Below are positions 55,029 to 63,029 of a stretch of 64,000 nucleotides of DNA, one piece after another. The number at the start of each line of letters is the position of its first letter. The stretch's first letter is position 1. The notes below the pieces were generated by a model. That model ran no database searches. It worked only from the letters and a program-made list of their open reading frames with translations, and was not told the DNA's origin. Both the position numbers and the translations under genes were made by a program. Origin of the DNA: Phaeacidiphilus oryzae TH49 (GTDB taxonomy: Bacteria; Actinomycetota; Actinomycetes; Streptomycetales; Streptomycetaceae); NCBI RefSeq assembly GCF_000744815.1, contig NZ_JQMQ01000005.1, forward strand, positions 3,790,055 to 3,854,054, given 5' to 3'.

Positions 55029-57242
55029 TCAGCCGGCGGCGTCGCGCGGGGCGTCCTCGGGACGCTCGGCGAGCACGCGGGCGATGCGGTCGCGGGCGAT
55101 GGTCATGCGCCCGTCGGACTTGTACGGCTCCGCCGCGGTGCCCTCCAGCACGTTGGTGAGATCGCCGAACGTCCAGTCCGCGTAGGCGGCCGGGTTGTGG
55201 ACGGCGAGGCGCTGAAGCACGTCCTTCGTCAGCATCCGCGGGACGTCGCCGATGACGTCCGCGATGTCCGACAGCGGATCGGCCGGCGCGTCAGTGACCA
55301 CGCTGCTCAGCGTGGTCACCCCGGCGCGGCGGGCCTTGGCGCGCTCCGCGATGGCGGCGGCGTCCTCGCCGGAGACGAAGTGGGTGCGGATGGTGATGGA
55401 GGACTGTCCGGCCTCCAGCTTCACCCCGTCGCCTGCGACCACGACGGTGCCCTTGTCCAGGCCCTGGCGCAGCTTGTGCGGGGCGGCGCCGCCGTTGACG
55501 GCCTTGTCGCCCAGTGCCATCCGCGCCTGCTCCTCCGTGCCGACCACGAGCGAGGCGCGGATGTGCGCCCCCTCGCGGACCAGCTTGGGAAGGTTCTGGT
55601 CGGTGGGGTCCTGGGTGCCCTGCCACAGCACCACGTTCACGGCCCGCCCCTGGTTGTGGATCTTCCGGGCGGCCATGAAGTAGCGGCTGGTGGCCTTGGT
55701 GCCGCCGTAGGGGCGCTTGTCGTCGCCGACGGCGGGGCACATGAACGCCACCTGCGCCTCGTCCACCACCAGGACCAACGGCTTGAACACTGGGTTCGAC
55801 CGTGCCATCTCCCTCGTGACTCCGTCGGTGGCGCCGGAGGCTTCCAGGGCGGCGATGCGGGACTGCATCTCCTCGACCGCGGCTTCCAGCATCTCCGTTG
55901 CCTCGATCACGTGGTCATCGGTCGGCCCCTGGATCAGGACCGTGGCCAGCCCGTCGAACATTCGCCAGTCCCCGACGCCCTTCAGGTCGGCGATGCGGAA
56001 CTCCACGCTGGTGTCCAGCGCGAGCCACAGCGCGAGCGCGCGCAGGGCGGCGGTCTTGCCCTGGTTGGACAGGCCCGTGATCAGCAGCATCCGCTGCAGC
56101 AGGCTGATCGCCGCCGGGTCGCCGCGCAGATCCTGCCCCCACGGGGCCCGGCCGTTGTACAGGTCGGCCTTCAGCTCGGGGTCGGTGACCAGCGGGGACG
56201 GGCCGATCGGCTCGTCCAGCGCGCCGGAGTCGGCGATCCACAGCCGCACCGTGCGCGGCTGCGGCGGGATGGTGATGAACACCTCGTGCTCGTGCCGGGA
56301 CAGGTTCTCCGCCAGCTTGCGGCGGCGCTTTTGCACCTCGTCCGTGGACACTCCGGACGGCAGGGTGACGTCGACCTCGACCCCGCATCCGGCGATGCGG
56401 ATCGGTCCGAGCATCGCCGCGCCCGCGTCCCCCATCTCCTTGATGGCGCCTCGCAGCGGGGCGATGCCCAGGTCCCGCAGGGCGGTGACCACGACGGAGG
56501 GGGTGATCGGGTCACCCTCGCCGTTGCGGACCCGCTCCGGCATCGCCCAGCGCGGCGCGGCCTGCCCATGCTTGCCCACGCCCCACAGGCCCAGCAGGAC
56601 CAACCAGGGCAGCGCGGCAACGGCCGGGCCCCAGACCACGCAGGCGATGATGACCAGCCAGCGCACGAACTCGAACACGGCCATGATCGGGGCGACCGTG
56701 TCGCCGATGTTCTTGTTGGCCACGGCCAGCGCTATCCCGAGCAGCAGTAGTCCGCCCGTGCCGGCCGCCGTGCCCACCGCCGCCGACTTGGCCAGGTGCA
56801 CGGGGGCGCGGAGCATGTCCATGCGGCGCTGGTGACGGGCGGCGCGGAAGCGCTGCCCGCGCTCCTCCCACTCCATCGCCATCTCGTGCTGCCCCGCCGC
56901 CTCGGCGGCCCCCAGCATCCGCTCATACCGCGCACTCGTACGCGAATCCCACGCCCGACGGGTCACGATCCGCGCCCCGCCAACCACGTACAGGCCGTTA
57001 CGGGCCACCGCCCGCCCCACGGTGCGCGTGCGGTCATGCGTGGCGGCGCGGTGCACGGCGCGGCCGGAGCGCACCACCCAGTGCGGCCCGCTCTTGGCCG
57101 GCGGGCGGTTGACGACGGTCCCAGCAACGACGCGGGGGCTATTCGCGTCGCGGTAGTTGTTCAGGTCCACCACGTCGGCGGTGTTCTCCGCGCGGTCCGC
57201 AGCGGGGTTCGGCACGGCATCCTCGGGGGTGTTGGTGGTCAT
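55029..57242 (-). CDS. traB: TraB/FtsK-type conjugative DNA translocase
   Basis: 737 residues. Two membrane helices near residues 150-215 follow a basic N-terminus. The motor domain carries Walker A ITGLSNQGKTAALRAL and Walker B LVLVVDEAQVAFMCP. The C-terminal part (LTKDVLQRLAVHNPAAYADW) is winged-helix-like and would read the clt repeats. Such single-protein systems move double-stranded DNA between hyphae, unlike type IV secretion. ATG 57242 overlaps the upstream stop (ATGA). Confidence 0.92.
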   Translation of the reverse strand: MTTNTPEDAVPNPAADRAENTADVVDLNNYRDANSPRVVAGTVVNRPPAKSGPHWVVRSGRAVHRAATHDRTRTVGRAVARNGLYVVGGARIVTRRAWDSRTSARYERMLGAAEAAGQHEMAMEWEERGQRFRAARHQRRMDMLRAPVHLAKSAAVGTAAGTGGLLLLGIALAVANKNIGDTVAPIMAVFEFVRWLVIIACVVWGPAVAALPWLVLLGLWGVGKHGQAAPRWAMPERVRNGEGDPITPSVVVTALRDLGIAPLRGAIKEMGDAGAAMLGPIRIAGCGVEVDVTLPSGVSTDEVQKRRRKLAENLSRHEHEVFITIPPQPRTVRLWIADSGALDEPIGPSPLVTDPELKADLYNGRAPWGQDLRGDPAAISLLQRMLLITGLSNQGKTAALRALALWLALDTSVEFRIADLKGVGDWRMFDGLATVLIQGPTDDHVIEATEMLEAAVEEMQSRIAALEASGATDGVTREMARSNPVFKPLVLVVDEAQVAFMCPAVGDDKRPYGGTKATSRYFMAARKIHNQGRAVNVVLWQGTQDPTDQNLPKLVREGAHIRASLVVGTEEQARMALGDKAVNGGAAPHKLRQGLDKGTVVVAGDGVKLEAGQSSITIRTHFVSGEDAAAIAERAKARRAGVTTLSSVVTDAPADPLSDIADVIGDVPRMLTKDVLQRLAVHNPAAYADWTFGDLTNVLEGTAAEPYKSDGRMTIARDRIARVLAERPEDAPRDAAG

Positions 57243-58126
57243 GCGTGGGCCTCCTCTCCGGTCATGGGCTGGTCGGCGGTGACGCGGCGCCATGCGGCGC
57301 GCAGGCGCATTTCGGCGGCCGGGTATCCGGCCTTGCGGACCAGGCGGGCGGTCTCGCGGTAGGACAGCGGCGGGTTCTGCGACTCCCGGAGCTCCCGCAC
57401 CACCTGATCCAGCTCCGCATCCGACAGCGCCCCTGGGGCGGCGGCCAGCGCGGGCAGAGACTCCCACCGAGGCAGATCCCACGCCGGGTGTGCCTGCGCC
57501 GTGACGGGGGTAGTCACGCAGGTCAGAGCCCGCGCCGTGTCGTCACGATCCCGGGCGGAAGCCAGAACTCCCCAAGCGTCCGCGAGGGTCCGCGAGCGCT
57601 CGGCGGTTGCCCGCGCGACGCGCGCCCCGGCCTCCGTCACGGCCGTCACGCGGGTGACCTCCGTGCCTGCCTGCGCGCGCAGCCGGGCGCGAGCGACAGC
57701 GGCCTCGTCCCGTGCCTCTTGCCGGATGTTGTGGATCTCCGAGAGGGCTCCGGAGGTCAGCGCGGTGTCCTCCCACAGGCTGTGGACAAGCCACAGGGCC
57801 TTAGCAGCCACGGGCAGCCAGGCCACGGCCAACCACGCGGCCGGTCGCGGCTCGGTGAAGGCGTGAACGACCAGCACGGCGGCGGCCGTCGCGCCGAAGC
57901 ACCAACCAACCGCCGTAACCGGGGTGCTGTGGTCGCCCTGAGCGGCGAGACGCCGTTCGTAGGCGAGGGTGGCCAGCCAGCCCCCGTCCAGGCCGAGGCC
58001 GACGACCAGGGCCACGGGCCACGGCATGGCCTGCCCGAGCCACATCACGACCACAGCCAGCGTGAGCACCATGGACACGGCAGTCAGCGCGACGGCCGGA
58101 AGGACCGTCATCAGGGTCTTCCTCAT
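57239..58126 (-). CDS. SpdB-like plasmid-spread membrane protein
   Basis: 295 residues. Three or four hydrophobic helices in the first 120 residues (MRKTLMTVLPAVALTAVSM), then a long helical Ala/Arg/Thr-rich region and a C-terminal HTH-like stretch LSYRETARLVRKAGYPAAEM. Spd proteins help transferred elements spread along septa inside recipient mycelium. GGAAGGTG precedes ATG 58126. Its ends overlap both neighbours by ATGA, so translation is coupled. Confidence 0.8.
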   Translation of the reverse strand: MRKTLMTVLPAVALTAVSMVLTLAVVVMWLGQAMPWPVALVVGLGLDGGWLATLAYERRLAAQGDHSTPVTAVGWCFGATAAAVLVVHAFTEPRPAAWLAVAWLPVAAKALWLVHSLWEDTALTSGALSEIHNIRQEARDEAAVARARLRAQAGTEVTRVTAVTEAGARVARATAERSRTLADAWGVLASARDRDDTARALTCVTTPVTAQAHPAWDLPRWESLPALAAAPGALSDAELDQVVRELRESQNPPLSYRETARLVRKAGYPAAEMRLRAAWRRVTADQPMTGEEAHA

Positions 58127-58362
58127 GACATCACCTTCCGCAGCAGGTTCCGCAGCTCGCGGCTGACCCGGCGCCGCCGGTAGGCGCCCACCATTTCGGT
58201 GGCGATCAGCAGCACGGCGCCGGTGACGCAGGCCGGGACGAAGTGCCCGAGCAGCACCGTGCCGATCACCGTCAGGCCGGCCAGCAGGTGACCCGCGGCG
58301 TGCGGGTAGGCGAGGGCCAGCAGCAGCGCTGCCCACCCGGCGGCCTTCAGCAGCCCCTTCAT
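58123..58362 (-). CDS. Small Spd-like membrane protein
   Basis: 79 residues: a short start MKGLLKAAGW, two hydrophobic helices (AALLLALAYPHAAGHLLAG, VLLGHFVPACVTGAVLLIA) and a basic tail RRRRVSRELRNLLRKVMS. It overlaps both neighbours by ATGA. It is probably part of the intramycelial spread set; no enzymatic motif. Confidence 0.78.
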   Translation of the reverse strand: MKGLLKAAGWAALLLALAYPHAAGHLLAGLTVIGTVLLGHFVPACVTGAVLLIATEMVGAYRRRRVSRELRNLLRKVMS

Positions 58363-58625
58363 GCCCCCACCCCCGGGAGCGTCATGGCGGACCGGGTGGC
58401 CAGGTCGCGCCGCGCGGTAAGCAGGCGGCGGCGGGCCCGGCGGATGCGGCGCGCGTCCAGCTCGGACGCGGGCCGGTCGAGGGTCATGATCTGAGCGTCG
58501 AGCAGGTCGACCTCCGCGCGGATGACGGGCATCTCGCGGTCGATCGCGTCCAGCTCCGCGGCCGTGGGCTCGCGGTCAAACTCCGAAGCCGTAACAGGGT
58601 CCTGAACAGCAACGATGTGCACCAT
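58359..58625 (-). CDS. DUF6284-like AICE protein
   Basis: 88 residues, helical and charged: EPTAAELDAIDREMPVIRAE, LLDAQIMTLDR, ELDARRIRRARRRLL. It resembles the small DUF6284 proteins that open AICE transfer operons; function unknown. GAAGGGAAG precedes ATG 58625. First gene of the coupled transfer operon. Confidence 0.72.
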   Translation of the reverse strand: MVHIVAVQDPVTASEFDREPTAAELDAIDREMPVIRAEVDLLDAQIMTLDRPASELDARRIRRARRRLLTARRDLATRSAMTLPGVGA

Positions 58626-58661
58626 GGGTCGTACTTCCCTTCACAGGCGAACGGCCCGACA

Positions 58662-58759
58662 GCGGCCCCGGTGTTCCAGCACCGGGGCCGCGCCGTGGAT
58701 TGGGTGAAGCAGGAAGAACTCCGGCTCCCCTCAACCCCGCTCGTACGGGACGAGCGGGG
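58662..58759. terminator. Two strong hairpins in the leader of the transfer operon
   Basis: GCGGCCCCGGTG (58662-58673) pairs with CACCGGGGCCGC (58680-58691) around TTCCAG. CCCCGCTCGT (58735-58744) pairs with ACGAGCGGGG (58750-58759) around ACGGG. Both lie in the 479-base divergent gap (58626-59104) before the transfer operon and may attenuate it. Apart from these and the operators at 59039-59072, the gap shows no gene. Confidence 0.6.
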
Positions 58760-59000
58760 GAGGCAACCGGCCGCAGCATTAACCCCTGCGGGTGGGTTGA
58801 CGTGCGTGTATGTCTCCTTCGGGGACTGCGGCTCCCGTATCAGGTAGAGCCGTCTCGCCCCGTTGCAGGCGTATGGAGACGTGACCTTTCGGTCTCTAAG
58901 CCCTCCCGAGTGACAAGGGTCGGGTGCGCCCTCGGCCCGCTCTGTCCCGGGCCCCTCGGCGCAGGCCGAAGAAGCCCATAGTGGGCCCATCCGGTTCGCT

Positions 59001-59072
59001 GTCCTAGGACTGCGAGCGCCTTGAGAAGACCATGCATCACAGTCCTGGGACTGTCAACAGTCCTGGGACTGT
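59001..59072. promoter_or_regulatory. Tandem operators of the GntR-family regulator
   Basis: ACAGTCCTGGGACTGT occurs at 59039-59054 and 59057-59072. Each is an inverted repeat ACAGTCC/GGACTGT with a two-base centre, and the copies are two bases apart. A related palindrome GTCCTAGGAC lies at 59001-59010. They are 33 bases before the gntR start, and likely allow autoregulation and control of the divergent transfer operon, as KorSA does in pSAM2. Confidence 0.8.
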
Positions 59073-59104
59073 GATTCACTGGGTGGTGGCGAGAGGAGCC
59101 GCGC

Positions 59105-59899
59105 ATGGCGCCCAAGTGGCGGGAGCTGGCCGACAAGCTGGCTGAGCAGATCAGAGCCGGGGTGTACCGGCCTGGCGAGCCGTTGCCGCACATCCGGAAG
59201 CTCGTCGAAGACGGCGAAGGATCCAAGTCGACCGTCCACGCGGCGTACCGCGCGCTGGAGGCTGAAGGGCTGGTCACCTCGTCACGCGGCCACGGCACTG
59301 TGGTGCGCGAGCAGACGCCGTTGAAGCGGCTCGGCATCGAGCGGTACGACAAGGCGAAGTGGCGGGACAGCGACGAAGTCGCGTTCATCGCCGACCGGGT
59401 CGCGTCCGGCCGCGCGTACAAGCGAAACGAGCAGACCCAGACCGTCAGCCGCGTGCAGGCGCCGCCGGCGGTCGCCGCCGCGCACGGCCTGCCGGAGGGA
59501 GCCGAGGTCTACGCCCGCGCCCGCGTCGTCAAGGAAGGCGACCAGCCGACGCACACCCTGACGAGCTACTACCGCCCGGAGCACGTCGAAGGAACGCGGA
59601 TCGTCGATCCCACCCCCGGGCCGGCGGGCCGCGGCGGCGGTTTCCGTGTGCTGTATGACGCGGGCTACGAGATCGACCACATGCGGGAAGAGATCTTTGC
59701 GCGCGTCCCGACAGGCGACGAGGTGAAGCTCCTTCAGCTCCCGCCCGGTGAGCCCGTGGTGGAGCTGCACCGAACCACCTACACAGCAGACGGCACCGTG
59801 GTTGAGTACGCGATCGGAGTGCATGCGGCATCGCGCTTCGCATGGTCGTATGACTTCGAGGTCCCCGACTCAGCGAAGGACAGGGAGGAAGTGGAGTGA
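59105..59899 (+). CDS. GntR-family regulator with UTRA domain (KorSA/TraR-like)
   Basis: 264 residues. The N-terminal winged helix is MAPKWRELADKLAEQIRAGV and SKSTVHAAYRALEAEGLVTS; the UTRA ligand domain fills residues 100-245 (PPAVAAAHGLPEGAEVYARAR, EIFARVPTGDEVKLLQLPPG). In AICEs this type represses transfer and excision until mating. GAGAGGAG precedes ATG 59105. It is divergent from the transfer operon and coupled to the YdcF gene by GTGA. Confidence 0.92.
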   Translation: MAPKWRELADKLAEQIRAGVYRPGEPLPHIRKLVEDGEGSKSTVHAAYRALEAEGLVTSSRGHGTVVREQTPLKRLGIERYDKAKWRDSDEVAFIADRVASGRAYKRNEQTQTVSRVQAPPAVAAAHGLPEGAEVYARARVVKEGDQPTHTLTSYYRPEHVEGTRIVDPTPGPAGRGGGFRVLYDAGYEIDHMREEIFARVPTGDEVKLLQLPPGEPVVELHRTTYTADGTVVEYAIGVHAASRFAWSYDFEVPDSAKDREEVE

Positions 59900-60558
59900 T
59901 CTCAGCGCAGGCGTGGCAGGACGCCCAAATCCTGTGGGACTTCCATCAGATGCACCACGAACCGCGTCCCTGCTCCGTCGCGATTGGACTGGGCAGCCAT
60001 GACCTCGGGGTGGCGGACGTGACCGTCCACCTCTACCAGCGCGGCATGGCCCCCCTGATCGTCTTCACCGGAGCGACCAGCCGGACAACGGCAGACCGGA
60101 TGCCCCGCGGCGAAGCCGTCCACTACCGCGAGCGTGCGTTGGCACTCGGTGTCCCTGACTCGGCCGTCTTGGTGGAGCCCCGAGCCCGGAACACGGGAGA
60201 GAACATCCGCTACTCCCGCGCGTTGCTCGAAACCGTCGGCGTTGACGTGATGTCAGTCCTGCTGGTCAGCAAGCCTTACGAGGAACGCCGGGCCTACGCC
60301 ACGGCCCGCAAGGAGTGGCCTGAGGTTGAGTTCGTCAGTGCGTCCGCCCCGATGATGTTCGAGGACTACGTGGACTCTATTAAGGACGTGCGGCTCGTCA
60401 TTGACATGCTTGTAGGCGCTCTTCAGCGACTCCTGATCTACCCGGCTCAGGGCTTCATGGTCGAACTACCGATACCAGAGCACGTCTCACGCGCCTACGA
60501 ACGCCTTTGCCACGAGGGGTTCACCAGTCGCCTCGTTTCGACGAGTACCTTGTCCTGA
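59896..60558 (+). CDS. YdcF-family (DUF218) protein
   Basis: 220 residues. VAIGLGSHDLGVADVTVHLY, PLIVFTGATSR, PRGEAVHYRERALALGVP and ARNTGENIRYSRALL are the conserved DUF218 strands; the polar residues cluster as in an SAM- or nucleotide-binding Rossmann-like pocket. No membrane helix is seen, so unlike SanA it is cytoplasmic. Its function in AICEs is not known. GTG 59896 overlaps the gntR stop. Confidence 0.85.
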   Translation: MISAQAWQDAQILWDFHQMHHEPRPCSVAIGLGSHDLGVADVTVHLYQRGMAPLIVFTGATSRTTADRMPRGEAVHYRERALALGVPDSAVLVEPRARNTGENIRYSRALLETVGVDVMSVLLVSKPYEERRAYATARKEWPEVEFVSASAPMMFEDYVDSIKDVRLVIDMLVGALQRLLIYPAQGFMVELPIPEHVSRAYERLCHEGFTSRLVSTSTLS

Positions 60559-60579
60559 CCCGCGCGTAGATGCTTGGAG

Positions 60580-60593
60580 CGGCTTTCAAGCCG
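60580..60593. terminator. Small hairpin between convergent genes
   Basis: CGGCTT (60580-60585) pairs with AAGCCG (60588-60593), with weaker outer pairing. It lies in the 114-base gap between the YdcF gene and the facing protease gene. Confidence 0.4.
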
Positions 60594-60672
60594 ACTAAGC
60601 GCGCACGCTGCCGATGGCTGGAGTACGAAACAGAAACAGTCGGTCCCCTTCCTAATTGCGACACAATTTGAA

Positions 60673-62997
60673 TCACGTACGCAGCCTCGTAGAAACGGGA
60701 ACCGGAAGAGGAGAGAGGATCGAAAATTCGGACCTAGCCATACTGTAGACATCGACGCCGGAGAGCGACTGAACGGTCACCAGAAGAGTGAAGTCAACTG
60801 GAGCAACTCCCTGCGTCAGAAGGCCACCTGCCCGAGAAAAGTACTCGATCTCCAATCGGGGGGCTTTAAGGCTCGTTGCGAGCATCCTGTCCTGCCCTTG
60901 CATGACTGTTTCCCATTTACCCCCCCGACGCCTGCTCGCCTCGGACGCCCGAGGGCCGTGCTTCTGTGAACGAGTAACTGGATTCTGACTCCGCTTCCAA
61001 CCTTCTTCGACAAGTTTAGTCGCGCGTGTGGGATCCTCTCGAACATTAAATCGCACGAGTTTCCCATTTTCCGGGTTCCGGAACTCGAAGATGTCAGCGT
61101 GAGGGCGGAAGGTGAACTCGAGACCAGCTTGCGTGTACTCTACGGCTTCGGTCGGGTCAGTCGGCGAGGAATACGCAAGCGTCCACCTAACTTGCACGCG
61201 TCCTCGATTCAGGTCTTCTGGAACGGGGAGCTGGAAACCCAGGATCTGATTTCGTTCGATGGAAGCCTGATACATGACAGTTACTTCGTGACTGTCGCAC
61301 CACAAAGCCTTGGAATAGTCATTGATGACTCGCCCGTACCCGGTTTGCATATTCGAATCAGCATGCGATTCAACTGAATGAACTGCGAACGCCTTCAACG
61401 CAGAAGCGCTACGCCGATCTCCAAGTTCGTGGCTAAGCACGGCCAGTCCGTGGGTCACCAACGGAGTGGCGTAGCTGGTGCCCCAGTCGTACGACAGCTG
61501 ACCGTTCCCCCGAAGCCGAGCAAACGGCCGATCTTCGTCGCCGCCAAATGAGACAACGTTTGGCTGGACAAGCCCGCCGGGTCGTCCTGGGCCCATAGCG
61601 CTATAGGCGGCTCGTGACCACAATGCCTCTGGATGTGGTTTATCGCACGCGCCAACACTCAGGCCGTTTACCATGTCAGCCGGAACTAGTATCCGATTAG
61701 CGCCAGATGTACTGGGGCTCTCGCCGTTATTCCCGGCTGCAACAACAAAAAGGATATCCCGCTCGTAGGCGATGCTATCCAGCAAAGCAGTCCACCGATG
61801 AGGCTCACTATCGATCACCGGCATCTCTGGCCCGAGGCTCAGATTGACGATCATAGAGTCAGTGTCTGCTACCCGCTTTTGGATCTGATCCAGCAGCCAA
61901 TAGAGCTCTGCTCCGTCCTCATCGGGCCCGGGTATGCACCGGTAGTGCGTCGCCCTAACTTGAGGGGTAGGCAGATGCTCTCCAGCGTGTACTTGACCGT
62001 AAAGCACAGCGCCCGTGACAGCACTCCCGTGCTCTATGAAACCGGGCTGAGGCTTCCGGTCCGTGAGGTGTATCTGCGACACGGAACCAGCAAAAAAGTC
62101 ACCGTTCTCCTCTATGCCCGCGTCAAAAATGAGGACTTCCGGGGCGTCAGGTGCGGCTGCGGGCGGTGCCGGCAGTCCCACTCTAGGAGCCGAACGCAGT
62201 GGTACAGAGGGAACTGGCCTGATGCGGGGCATTCTTCGGATGGAACGCAGTGGATTGAAGGCTGCAGCTTCTGGTGCCCGAGCAGTCGACAAAAAGACGG
62301 GAACGAATGTAAGTCCGCCCACAACGTCGCGTCGATCGCCAGCAACTTCGCCCCCCAGCCGCCGGATGAAATCCTCGAACTTGTGGAATAGGGCATCCGA
62401 AATGGGGTGCCGATCGCCCAATTCCGAATCCGGGTCCGGATGGAGAACAGCCTCAAATGCTTGTTGGGAAGAGCTAGCATCTGGGCCTGAAGAATGGGAA
62501 TCTAAGACTTCCTCGCGCCTGGGAAGGTGGATCTTGGAGAATTGTCGTAGTTCTTCTGCGGCCGCACGTTCGTGTCGGTCTAGATGTTCCCCTTCGAGCA
62601 TGCGTGAAAGATGCTCAAGGCTCGCATCGTCCCCCGCCACAACCAGAGACTTCGTAGCAACGTCCGACTCTACACGCCCTCTAAGAATTAGATCTTCTGT
62701 AGCAGGGCGAGACCCCAGAGCAGTAAGCTGTAACAGCTTAATCAAATTCTTTGGAAAATAGCTATTTGCTAGGAAATTCGGAAGAAGGGTGGCTTCAAAT
62801 ACAACATGTCGCGCACGCAACGAGGAATCCAGGCTGGTAGCTGATTCCTGTAGCGCTCTCGCTTGAGGCGCAAGAAGCTGTTTGGTTTCTTCCCATGAAT
62901 ACGGATAGTACTTTGTTCCACCGCCGCTTGCTCGCTCCACAATTTCCGACATCTGCTCTCCTCCAACGAGGATGCGTCCGCCTGGCTCCCTAGCCAT
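60673..62997 (-). CDS. ietS: Subtilisin-like (S8) protease, IetS-like
   Basis: 774 residues from ATG 62997 (MAREPGGRILVGG); a TTG at 63018 is less likely. The catalytic Asp is in LIFDAGIE (near 291), His in IEHGSAVTG (near 323), oxyanion Asn in VVAAGNNGE (near 420) and Ser in WGTSYATPLV (near 508), so the triad is complete. There is no signal peptide. About 280 N-terminal residues and a 220-residue beta-rich C-terminal part flank the protease, as in IetS. It lies 32 bases after the AAA+ gene, the ietA-ietS order. The pair was described as a toxin-antitoxin system on an Agrobacterium Ti plasmid and later as anti-phage. Codon use is lower in G/C than around it, suggesting separate acquisition. 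Confidence 0.82.
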   Translation of the reverse strand: MAREPGGRILVGGEQMSEIVERASGGGTKYYPYSWEETKQLLAPQARALQESATSLDSSLRARHVVFEATLLPNFLANSYFPKNLIKLLQLTALGSRPATEDLILRGRVESDVATKSLVVAGDDASLEHLSRMLEGEHLDRHERAAAEELRQFSKIHLPRREEVLDSHSSGPDASSSQQAFEAVLHPDPDSELGDRHPISDALFHKFEDFIRRLGGEVAGDRRDVVGGLTFVPVFLSTARAPEAAAFNPLRSIRRMPRIRPVPSVPLRSAPRVGLPAPPAAAPDAPEVLIFDAGIEENGDFFAGSVSQIHLTDRKPQPGFIEHGSAVTGAVLYGQVHAGEHLPTPQVRATHYRCIPGPDEDGAELYWLLDQIQKRVADTDSMIVNLSLGPEMPVIDSEPHRWTALLDSIAYERDILFVVAAGNNGESPSTSGANRILVPADMVNGLSVGACDKPHPEALWSRAAYSAMGPGRPGGLVQPNVVSFGGDEDRPFARLRGNGQLSYDWGTSYATPLVTHGLAVLSHELGDRRSASALKAFAVHSVESHADSNMQTGYGRVINDYSKALWCDSHEVTVMYQASIERNQILGFQLPVPEDLNRGRVQVRWTLAYSSPTDPTEAVEYTQAGLEFTFRPHADIFEFRNPENGKLVRFNVREDPTRATKLVEEGWKRSQNPVTRSQKHGPRASEASRRRGGKWETVMQGQDRMLATSLKAPRLEIEYFSRAGGLLTQGVAPVDFTLLVTVQSLSGVDVYSMARSEFSILSPLPVPVSTRLRT

Positions 62998-63029
62998 CTT
63001 CCCCCCCAATACGACCAAACTGGATAAGG

